A stretch of 6,594 nt of DNA from Chloroflexota bacterium (GTDB taxonomy: Bacteria > Chloroflexota > Dehalococcoidia > Lucifugimonadales > Lucifugimonadaceae). Position numbers and translations under genes: made by a program. The notes below the pieces were generated by a model. The model worked only from the letters and a program-made list of their open reading frames with translations, did not search any database and was not told where the DNA came from. Of this stretch, positions 1 to 5,689 are shown one piece after another (position 1 is the stretch's first letter; the number at the start of each line of letters is the position of its first letter). The DNA lies in contig JACPRT010000212.1 in NCBI GenBank assembly GCA_016189845.1, positions 1-6,594 on the forward strand, in the 5' to 3' direction.

Positions 1-471
1 GATGACGTCGAGCTCAGGCAACTGTTCGAAGAAGCGCACGCCGTCGTCGATCGCCGATTCGTCGAACGGATTGCGGCCGAAGTTCGTGGTCACTCTGACA
101 TCCGGGTTCCCGGCTTTGAGCGTGGCCACGGCGAGACTCATGAACCGACGAAGGTGGTCGACATAGTTCGGCGTCGGGTCGAACGGCTCGCGGGGTGGAC
201 GCGGCGGCTCCGCGAGGGAAAGCGGGTGGTGCCACCACGGCTCCTCTTCGAAGAAAAGAGCTATGTAGTCTGCCTGGCTCGGAACAGTGCCCGGAGCCAC
301 GCCGGGAGCCACGTCGTCTGCGATCTCCGGGGACGCAGGAGGGGGGTCGGCGGCGAGCGCGGTCGAGGCGAGGATCCCTGCCGTGGCGACTGTCGCGGCG
401 ACAATTGCAGCAATGATTGCTGCGCACCCGGCGCGCACACTGAAGAGTCGGTGGGGCGTTATGGTCGGCAT
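1..471 (-). CDS. Secreted protein of unknown function, C-terminus beyond the window; faint glycosidase-like motifs
   Basis: An open frame of 157 codons runs from an ATG at 471 to the left edge with no stop, so only the N-terminal part is seen. The start overlaps the stop of the DUF4012 gene by 13 nt and no Shine-Dalgarno sequence precedes it, which suggests translational coupling. Residues 1-40 form a signal peptide: Arg8 and Arg13, a hydrophobic Ala/Ile/Val stretch at about 14-36, and a likely cleavage site after Ala38-Leu-Ala40. A Pro/Ala-rich linker follows (about 43-64). Then comes YIALFFEEEPWW (69-80), a second Pro-rich stretch (88-101), a helix (about 103-121), DVRVTTNF (124-131) and ELDVI (153-157). 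The EEEP, VTTNF and DVI elements recall strands of TIM-barrel glycoside hydrolases, with Glu75-77 as possible catalytic acids. However, too few residues precede them for a normal barrel, so enzyme function is only a guess. The gene itself is well supported; the function is not. Confidence 0.8.
   Translation of the reverse strand, partial: MPTITPHRLFSVRAGCAAIIAAIVAATVATAGILASTALAADPPPASPEIADDVAPGVAPGTVPSQADYIALFFEEEPWWHHPLSLAEPPRPPREPFDPTPNYVDHLRRFMSLAVATLKAGNPDVRVTTNFGRNPFDESAIDDGVRFFEQLPELDVI
459..471 (-). promoter_or_regulatory. 13-nt stop-start overlap joining DUF4012 and the secreted-protein gene
   Basis: The minus strand reads ATGCCGACCATAA. ATG at 471 starts the secreted protein and TAA at 461-459 ends the DUF4012 protein. 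The signal peptide begins immediately at this ATG, which supports the start choice. No Shine-Dalgarno sequence is seen upstream (GATTCCGACAA). Confidence 0.6.
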
Positions 472-3068
472 TTGTCGGAATCGAACGTATAGTCCACGGT
501 CAGGTCGCGGTCCCGAGTGAGTGGCCAGGCAATCGTCGCCCGGGTGATCGGCGACCGGCTTGTTCCATCGATCGCCACGATGCACGCCCTCTCCGGCGCG
601 GAAACCTCGATCACGACCTCGACGGGCGGCATACCAGGTTGCCTCTCGATGCGGCTCGCATAGCGCCACTTTCCGTCTTCGGTCTGGCGGGAGGCCGCAG
701 GAACACGGTAGGTGTAAGTCCACTCGGTGTTCGAGCCCGGAGGCACCGCCGCCAGAGCGGCCGCTTCAAGATGCTCACGGATTGCTCCTGCATCGGACGA
801 GTTCGACTGGGTGCCCCGCAATGCCCGCTGGGCCCCGGCCGCGCCGGGCGGGATGTCGAATCGTGGCGCGTCGACGAGCTCAGTCCGAAGAGGCAGAAGG
901 AGCCTGCCGAACAGCCAGTAGCACGGCGGGGTCGTGCTGCTCGCGGGCTGGACGCAATCGCCGGGACCTCCGAACGGATTCGTGTAGCGCACGGTGAGGG
1001 TGTCGAGCGACGTGCCGTCGGCGGCGATCTCGACTCGCTGGTGCACGGCACGGACGATATCTTGGCTGATCTTCCCGGCGTATGCGTTGCTGTCCACCCA
1101 GTACCATCCATCGCCCGAAAATGGATGAAGTCTTCCATCCCATCCGAGCACGCGCAAAGCCGAGCGTCCCGGTTCGCTCCCGATCTCGATCAGCAGATCG
1201 CCGTCGGACGCGGTACTGCTGACGTTGAGGGCCAGCCGGGTCAGGTCGATGCCGCCTCCTTCGACCAGCCTTCTGATGATGCCGGCGCCGAGCAGCCGGG
1301 CTGCATAACGGCGCGGGTCGAGATCAGGACCGACTGAGGCTCCGGGGGGTGCGATGCCCTCCCGCAGGAATTCCCGCAGGCCCTGTGCGTCCACGGCGTA
1401 GCCATCGGAAACCTGGATCGGACCCGTAGCAGACAGGACGGCTTTCAGACTGTGCTGATTGACGGCGATGATCGCGTGGGGGCGAGCGCCTTGCCCGCGT
1501 TCGTAGGTTTCCCTCAGTCGCGCGGCGCTGTACGCGAAGTCCGGCCACCAGTTCTGGTCTCGAAACGGCATGACGTCGGCGTCGAAGCTAAGCGCGAATC
1601 CGCCAGGCGCCCGCATCCAGTCAGTCAGCGGGATCGGTTCGTCGACGAAATAGCTGCTCTGGACCTGGCTGCCGGCCATCTGCCCGCGCTCGAATTCCAA
1701 CTCCCAGACCGACCCTATGAACCCGCCCGATGGACGCAGCTCCTCGTCGTCCTGGCCGAGCACGAGAATGGTCCGCCCGCCGTCGTATCCAAGCAGGTCG
1801 CGGGCCACAACGGCGGCGAGTTCGATCCGGCGCAGCCGATCGCTGGCTGTATCCAGCAGGCTCTCGGCGATTCCCGAAAGCTCGGAGGTGGACGCGATCG
1901 ACGCGGCTTCGGAGGCGTTCGCTTCGATCGCCCGCAGCAATCCTTCCAGCTGTGCCGCGGACTCCGGATCGTCCGGCAGACCGCCACCCAGCAGGTCACC
2001 CGCGTCGAGCGCTGATTTCAGCAGTGCTGCGATCGGCCCCGATAGCCGGGCCGCGTAGTCGAGGATGGCCTGGGCCTCGGCCGGGTCGCGACCAGCATAG
2101 GGCGCGATCGTGGCGGCGGGCCCGCGCAGCCGGTCGGCGGTTCGAGGAAAAGCCGATGCGGCCTCCACGATGGGCCCCAGGTCAACCGCCAGTCCGCCCG
2201 TATTCTGTTTCGTTGCGCCGCCAGCGCGACCCTCAGCATTGTCAGCAGAGACCTCGGAAGGTGCGACGGTCCCAGGCGTCCCCCGAAGCGCCGTCAGGAT
2301 CCTGTCGGCGCCCGTGATGGCTGGCTCCAACTCGATTACTACATCGACGATCGTCGTGGCCGCGTCGCGCAGGGTCTCCACGGTATCAAAGGCGACGGCG
2401 ACGCCGGGCGACAACCGGGCCCGGTCAACCTCTTGCGCTATCGCGGCGGCGACGCGCAACCGATCCCGGGACTCGGTGAGGCGGTCCCGGTTTGCGACGG
2501 CGTAGCTCGCTGCCGCCTGAACGGTCGAAGCGCCGATGCCGCTCGGTGGGCCGTTGCCACTGGCCTCCGACGCGCCGCCGCGGGACACGACGAGCCGCGC
2601 TCCGTCCGCCAGGTCGTACAGGTCCCTGGCCGCCACCAGCGTGGGTCCCGCGTAGTCGATCACGCGGGGCAGCTGACTCAGGTCTCCGCCCCTTACCGGC
2701 AGCAGGCCCCAGAGCGACGGCGCCAGCCGGAACGGCACGGAGTAGGCCTTGATCCGTCCAATCCTGCCGCTGGCCTGATCGAGGCGATCACCCACCCGAT
2801 CGAACGCCGAACCGGCCGCTGCCGCGGTGGCCCCGGTCGCCACAGGGCCACTGGCCGAGTCGGCGCTATTAATGGGCGCCAACAGGTTCCTGAGGCCGGA
2901 CGCTTCCACGGCGGTGCCGATCGCCGACACCACCAGCCAGATGGCAATCACCACAACAAGGGAAGCGGCCGTGGCGATGGCGACGGCACGCCTGCCGCGC
3001 GCGAACGGATACGGGCGCCAGGCGTCGCGCCGACGCTCGCCCGGTATGCCCGTAGCGGGATCACGCAT
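459..3068 (-). CDS. DUF4012 domain protein: exported, single-pass membrane-anchored, with a long helical stalk
   Basis: Using the ATG at 3068 the protein has 869 residues. A GTG at 3107 would add 13 residues and lengthen the overlap with the upstream gene from 8 to 47 nt; ATG is preferred because the two preceding junctions also overlap by 8 nt. An Arg-rich cytoplasmic tail leads to one membrane helix (about 28-52), giving an N-in/C-out topology. Residues 53-430 are Ala-rich and mostly helical, with two low-complexity Gly/Ser/Pro linkers (about 165-180 and 262-292). The DUF4012 core follows: GQDDEELRPSGGFIGS (438-453), FRDQNWWPDF (502-511) and HAIIAVNQHSLKAVLSATGP (531-550). A probably beta-rich domain fills about 640-869. 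The only four cysteines (705, 716, 829, 867) lie in this exported part, so two disulfides are plausible. The family has no established activity but is often found in surface-polysaccharide loci. The protein seems longer than many relatives, mainly through the stalk. Confidence 0.9.
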   Translation of the reverse strand: MRDPATGIPGERRRDAWRPYPFARGRRAVAIATAASLVVVIAIWLVVSAIGTAVEASGLRNLLAPINSADSASGPVATGATAAAAGSAFDRVGDRLDQASGRIGRIKAYSVPFRLAPSLWGLLPVRGGDLSQLPRVIDYAGPTLVAARDLYDLADGARLVVSRGGASEASGNGPPSGIGASTVQAAASYAVANRDRLTESRDRLRVAAAIAQEVDRARLSPGVAVAFDTVETLRDAATTIVDVVIELEPAITGADRILTALRGTPGTVAPSEVSADNAEGRAGGATKQNTGGLAVDLGPIVEAASAFPRTADRLRGPAATIAPYAGRDPAEAQAILDYAARLSGPIAALLKSALDAGDLLGGGLPDDPESAAQLEGLLRAIEANASEAASIASTSELSGIAESLLDTASDRLRRIELAAVVARDLLGYDGGRTILVLGQDDEELRPSGGFIGSVWELEFERGQMAGSQVQSSYFVDEPIPLTDWMRAPGGFALSFDADVMPFRDQNWWPDFAYSAARLRETYERGQGARPHAIIAVNQHSLKAVLSATGPIQVSDGYAVDAQGLREFLREGIAPPGASVGPDLDPRRYAARLLGAGIIRRLVEGGGIDLTRLALNVSSTASDGDLLIEIGSEPGRSALRVLGWDGRLHPFSGDGWYWVDSNAYAGKISQDIVRAVHQRVEIAADGTSLDTLTVRYTNPFGGPGDCVQPASSTTPPCYWLFGRLLLPLRTELVDAPRFDIPPGAAGAQRALRGTQSNSSDAGAIREHLEAAALAAVPPGSNTEWTYTYRVPAASRQTEDGKWRYASRIERQPGMPPVEVVIEVSAPERACIVAIDGTSRSPITRATIAWPLTRDRDLTVDYTFDSDKCRP
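3061..3068 (-). promoter_or_regulatory. Stop-start overlap ATGCGTGA joining LPG-TM and DUF4012 genes
   Basis: ATG at 3068 begins the DUF4012 protein and TGA at 3063-3061 ends the LPG-TM protein, again an 8-nt overlap. Choosing this ATG over the GTG at 3107 makes three consecutive junctions equal in overlap length. Upstream bases (GGGTAAACGGCCCG) contain no clear ribosome binding site. Confidence 0.55.
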
Positions 3069-4122
3069 CGGGCCGTTTACCCGACGGGTCGCCCGCGGGA
3101 TGGTCACGCCGCGAACTATTCACCGAACGGGCAAGCTGAGAGCCGCCCGCGGTCGGGTGCACGGACCTCCGACGCTGCGTCAGGAGTATCGCGATGGCCA
3201 CGGCAGGGAGGCCGGTAGCGACGACTGTCAACAGGATCGCGGAGCGAGCGATCAGGCCTGCGGCGAGAGATCCCTCGAGGGTCATGCCGGCGATCCCTGC
3301 GCCCAGCGCCGCCAGGCTGCCTTCGGTCGCACCAAGCCCACCCGGCAACAGCGACAGAGCGCCTATCAGCGAAGCCAGGGGAAACACGGCCAGGGCCGCG
3401 ATGACCAACGGGAGGGAAGCGGACTCACCGACCGACTCGATTGCGAGGGCGTAGATCGCGACCTCGATACCCCAGGCGACGATGCCGAGCCCGCCATTGA
3501 TCGCGAGCGCGGCCGGCTTCAGGAGAGTGCGGCTGCTGTTGTTGAAAGTCGCCATGTGTCGGCCAGCGTACCGGGAGAACCAGCGCTTCCAGAGCCGTTC
3601 CGGGAAGCGGCGAAGCGCGAGGAGGGCGATGCCGGCGGCAAGAGCGACCGCCAGTACCGCTACGAAGGGGGTCCGGTTGGCCGCGATTCCACCCGCTATG
3701 AGGAGCCCGATCGCCGCCAGCCCGGCCATTATGAGGACATCGGCGAACCGTTCTGCGATGAGGATCGGTACCGTCCCCGCGACGGGAACGTCAAGAAGCC
3801 GTCGAGCGTAGGCGCTCTTGCCAACCTCGCCGATCCTGGCCGGCGTGAACACCATAGTCCCGCCAGCGAGATACCCCGCGAGCCCCCGCCACGGGCTGAG
3901 CCGGCACCCGGCCACTCCCTGCATCAGCAGGTGCCACCGGGCGAAGCGAATCCCGTGATCGATGATCGCAAGCGCAGCGATCACCAGCAGAAGCGGCCGG
4001 CCCGCGGCCCCTAACCGTGTTTCCACGCTCCGGAGGTCGGAGACGAGGAACACGACGGCAATCAGAGCTATTGCAAGACTGAGCCCGGCCAGGCCGACGA
4101 TGAGACGCACCGGGCTATTCAC
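3061..4122 (-). CDS. Lysylphosphatidylglycerol synthase TM-region (UPF0104) family integral membrane protein
   Basis: A 353-residue protein starting at GTG 4122, which overlaps the preceding stop by 8 nt; a second in-frame GTG at 4110, four bases past that stop, is an alternative. About seven or eight hydrophobic helices are visible (roughly 5-27, 43-56, 117-145, 151-170, 204-229, 236-262, 283-315). Family signatures are Arg59-Phe-Ala-Arg62-Trp, the loop FTPARIGEVGK (92-102), the Glu124-Arg125-x-x-Asp128 helix, and SLLPGGLGATEGSLAAL (257-273), whose PGGLGxxE element is the strongest marker. The family includes the flippase half of MprF and stand-alone proteins proposed to move or handle membrane lipids. 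The cytoplasmic aminoacyltransferase half of MprF is absent, so lysinylation of phosphatidylglycerol is not supported. Next to a GT-C-like protein, a role in flipping or supplying a lipid-linked glycan is reasonable but inferred. The hydrophilic tail (about 316-353) is Arg/Ser-rich and overlaps the DUF4012 start. Confidence 0.9.
   Translation of the reverse strand: MNSPVRLIVGLAGLSLAIALIAVVFLVSDLRSVETRLGAAGRPLLLVIAALAIIDHGIRFARWHLLMQGVAGCRLSPWRGLAGYLAGGTMVFTPARIGEVGKSAYARRLLDVPVAGTVPILIAERFADVLIMAGLAAIGLLIAGGIAANRTPFVAVLAVALAAGIALLALRRFPERLWKRWFSRYAGRHMATFNNSSRTLLKPAALAINGGLGIVAWGIEVAIYALAIESVGESASLPLVIAALAVFPLASLIGALSLLPGGLGATEGSLAALGAGIAGMTLEGSLAAGLIARSAILLTVVATGLPAVAIAILLTQRRRSVHPTAGGSQLARSVNSSRRDHPAGDPSGKRPDA
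3063..3083 (-). repeat. Junction repeat copy B with CGGG-N7-CCCG inverted repeat, directly before ATG 3068
   Basis: The minus strand reads CGGGTAAACGGCCCG (3083-3069) followed by ATGCGT. It is the counterpart of the sequence at 4125-4105. Here the possible 4-bp stem ends directly at the ATG of the DUF4012 gene. In copy A the matching position is an in-frame GTG (4110) of the LPG-TM gene, which makes 4110 a possible alternative start there. Confidence 0.4.
3116..3123 (-). repeat. Third copy of the octamer GTGAATAG, near the LPG-TM/DUF4012 junction
   Basis: The minus strand reads GTGAATAG inside the last codons of the LPG-TM gene, where GTG-AAT-AGT encodes Val-Asn-Ser (334-336). Unlike at the other two junctions, it is not a stop-start overlap here: its GTG is in the upstream gene's own frame, and its internal TGA closes the DUF4012 frame upstream of GTG 3107. 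It may be a relic of an older junction or chance. Confidence 0.4.
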
Positions 4123-4125
4123 CCG
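4105..4125 (-). repeat. Junction repeat copy A with CGGG-N7-CCCG inverted repeat
   Basis: The minus strand reads CGGGTGAATAGCCCG (4125-4111) followed by GTGCGT. It matches the sequence at 3083-3063 at 17 of 21 positions, and all four differences are transitions. CGGG and CCCG could pair as a 4-bp stem around a loop holding most of the stop-start overlap. The stem is short and its function is unproven. Confidence 0.4.
4115..4122 (-). promoter_or_regulatory. Stop-start overlap GTGAATAG joining GT-C-like and LPG-TM genes
   Basis: This is the same octamer in the same arrangement as at 5682-5689: GTG starts the LPG-TM protein and TAG ends the GT-C-like protein. The identity extends to GTGAATAGCCC. 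As a result both downstream proteins begin Met-Asn-Ser-Pro although they are otherwise unrelated. No Shine-Dalgarno sequence is seen upstream, consistent with coupled translation. Confidence 0.65.
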
Positions 4126-5689
4126 TGGCTCGTTTCAGGACCACGATATGCCCGTTCTCGAAGCCTGCGGCGAAGCCGAGTCGTCGCAGCGACAATGGCG
4201 TCTGGCCATCGATGCCCTTGTCGATGAACGCGAACTGGATGTTTTCGGACTGGACGATCGACCTGGCCACAGAAATCGGTGTCATCGGGTCGAGGAGGCG
4301 GGCCGCGATCTCGACTTGCTGCCGCTCACGAGCGTCGAAGAACAGAAACGGGTCGCCGGCCATGTAGGCCGGGCGATGGACGTAGCCCTCCAGCCACCAG
4401 CCGTAGTTGTGCCCCCTGGGCGCCCCGGACGCGACGATGATCCCCGCGGGCGCCTCGGCTGCGTCCCGCCGTAGCCACTCCATCGCGTCGAGCACGGGGT
4501 TCGTGACGACCGCATACCACCGGTACGCGATCAGCGACCGCCTGACGCCAACCACCATGACCGCGACCATGACCAGCAGGAGGGCGATCGCCGCAGCCGC
4601 CTTCGCAAGGGACGCGTACGTGGCGCCCGCCGCCTGGCTGCGCGCCGCGGCGACCGTGACGCCGGCCGACAGGACCATTCCCAGCTCGAATACCTGGAGA
4701 AATCTCAACTCTCGCACGAACGCCACGCCGACGAAGGCGATAGCGAGCAGAGTCAGCGCGACGCCGGCGACGGGCGCCCGCCGAACGCCAAATTCGAAGG
4801 CGGCTACGGGGACTGACACGAGCCCGACAACCGCCCAGAGGACCAGTTCCCACCGCCACGCGCTGCGCAGCCATTCGGAGACCTGTCCGGCGGAAAGGTT
4901 CAGAGGGTTTGCGGGGGTGCGCCGGGCGTCGAATACGTAGTTAAGGTAGGTCGGCAGGACCGGCGCGGCGATCAGAACCGCCGGAAGGACGGTCCACACC
5001 GCGACCGGACGAAGAAGACGCGCCGCGTCTCGAAGGCTGCCAGACCTCCGGGACCAGACGAACACGGCGCAAAGTGCGAGACCGGCGACGGCAAGCTCGA
5101 TCGAGACCAGCACATGCGTTGCCGCAGCGCCCGCGGATGCCAGGCCCGCGGCAAGAAGATACAACCTCCCGCCGGTCTTCAGGCCCAGCAACAGGAGCCA
5201 CAGAGCCAGAAGCATGAACACCGCCCCGGCGAGTTGGGGGTAGCCTCCGAACGTGAGGACCTCGGTGTGGTACGGCGCGATTCCAACGACGCCGGCGACG
5301 ATCGCCGATGGCACAGGTGTAGTGACCTGCCGCACGAGGCCGTAGAGCGGAACTGCCAGCACTACCGATACCAGCCCACCGACGAGTTTCAGTGCCATCA
5401 TCGGGGGAAAGACTGCTGCGAACATGCTGACCAGGCCCGGCACGATCGGAGGATAGGACTCGAACCCGGCCTTGATGCGCTCACCTGCAAACATCTGGTG
5501 CCCAAACGCAAGCCATTGGCCGCCGTCGGAACCCGGCGGGGCAACATTCGGGCTGAATACCGCCCAGCGGAACACACCCAGCACTGCGATGATCGCTCCG
5601 AGGACGATCAGTCCCTCGCGATCGGCTTGGATCGTCGCCCACACCGTCCGCCATCGCTTCCGCGGGCCGTCCATTCGGGGGCTATTCAC
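4115..5689 (-). CDS. Polytopic membrane protein, probable GT-C-type glycosyltransferase
   Basis: A 524-residue protein starting at GTG 5689, inside the end of the oxidoreductase gene; an ATG at 5674, just after that gene's stop, is the alternative start. Roughly ten or eleven hydrophobic helices lie between residues 26 and 383, followed by a soluble C-terminal domain (about 395-524). After the first helix comes a short loop with PPGSDGGQWL (51-60). Asp55 sits where GT-C enzymes carry their catalytic acidic residue. Further on are YPPIVPGL (79-86) and a YHTEVLTFGGYPQLAG segment (140-155), both typical of this broad class. The C-terminal domain starts with NPVLDAMEWLRRDA (397-410) and contains GHNYGWWLEGYVHRPAY (426-442), resembling the exported tails of dolichyl- or polyprenyl-phosphate-sugar-dependent transferases. 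These enzymes take a lipid-linked sugar and transfer it on the outer face of the membrane. Donor and acceptor are unknown. A non-enzymatic membrane protein is possible because overall similarity within this class is low. Confidence 0.8.
   Translation of the reverse strand: MNSPRMDGPRKRWRTVWATIQADREGLIVLGAIIAVLGVFRWAVFSPNVAPPGSDGGQWLAFGHQMFAGERIKAGFESYPPIVPGLVSMFAAVFPPMMALKLVGGLVSVVLAVPLYGLVRQVTTPVPSAIVAGVVGIAPYHTEVLTFGGYPQLAGAVFMLLALWLLLLGLKTGGRLYLLAAGLASAGAAATHVLVSIELAVAGLALCAVFVWSRRSGSLRDAARLLRPVAVWTVLPAVLIAAPVLPTYLNYVFDARRTPANPLNLSAGQVSEWLRSAWRWELVLWAVVGLVSVPVAAFEFGVRRAPVAGVALTLLAIAFVGVAFVRELRFLQVFELGMVLSAGVTVAAARSQAAGATYASLAKAAAAIALLLVMVAVMVVGVRRSLIAYRWYAVVTNPVLDAMEWLRRDAAEAPAGIIVASGAPRGHNYGWWLEGYVHRPAYMAGDPFLFFDARERQQVEIAARLLDPMTPISVARSIVQSENIQFAFIDKGIDGQTPLSLRRLGFAAGFENGHIVVLKRATGE
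5682..5689 (-). promoter_or_regulatory. Stop-start overlap GTGAATAG joining oxidoreductase and GT-C-like genes
   Basis: The minus strand reads GTGAATAG. GTG is the proposed start of the membrane-transferase gene and TAG is the stop of the oxidoreductase gene, one frame apart. No Shine-Dalgarno sequence lies upstream (the preceding bases are CCAGTAACGCCA), so initiation probably depends on ribosomes that have just terminated. The same octamer occurs at the next junction. Confidence 0.65.

Noticed and set aside
14..427. 137-codon minus-strand open frame with Arg/Pro-rich product
   Set aside because: It is a shadow of the real frame that starts at ATG 471. The real frame has a clear signal peptide and varied composition; this one is Arg/Ser-rich with no domain.
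1363..1382. Two close copies of CCCGCAGG as a possible repeat array
   Set aside because: Only two 8-nt copies within a coding region; no further units, so chance is the likely explanation.
2863..2881. GGCGC-TATTAATGG-GCGCC inverted repeat as a possible promoter or operator
   Set aside because: It lies inside the DUF4012 coding region, has only 5-bp arms and no matching promoter elements in a useful position.
2433..3218. 261-codon plus-strand frame opposite the DUF4012 N-terminal region
   Set aside because: The Arg/Gly-rich product mirrors an Ala-rich helical region on the coding strand; no independent gene signal.
2827..4014. 395-codon plus-strand open frame opposite the DUF4012 and LPG-TM genes
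   Set aside because: It spans two genes with clear family motifs on the other strand, and its product is Arg/Gly/Pro/Asp-rich low complexity, typical of antisense frames in GC-rich DNA.
3061..4122. Calling the membrane protein MprF (lysylphosphatidylglycerol synthase)
   Set aside because: Only the membrane half is present; there is no cytoplasmic aminoacyltransferase domain, so the specific enzyme name is not supported.
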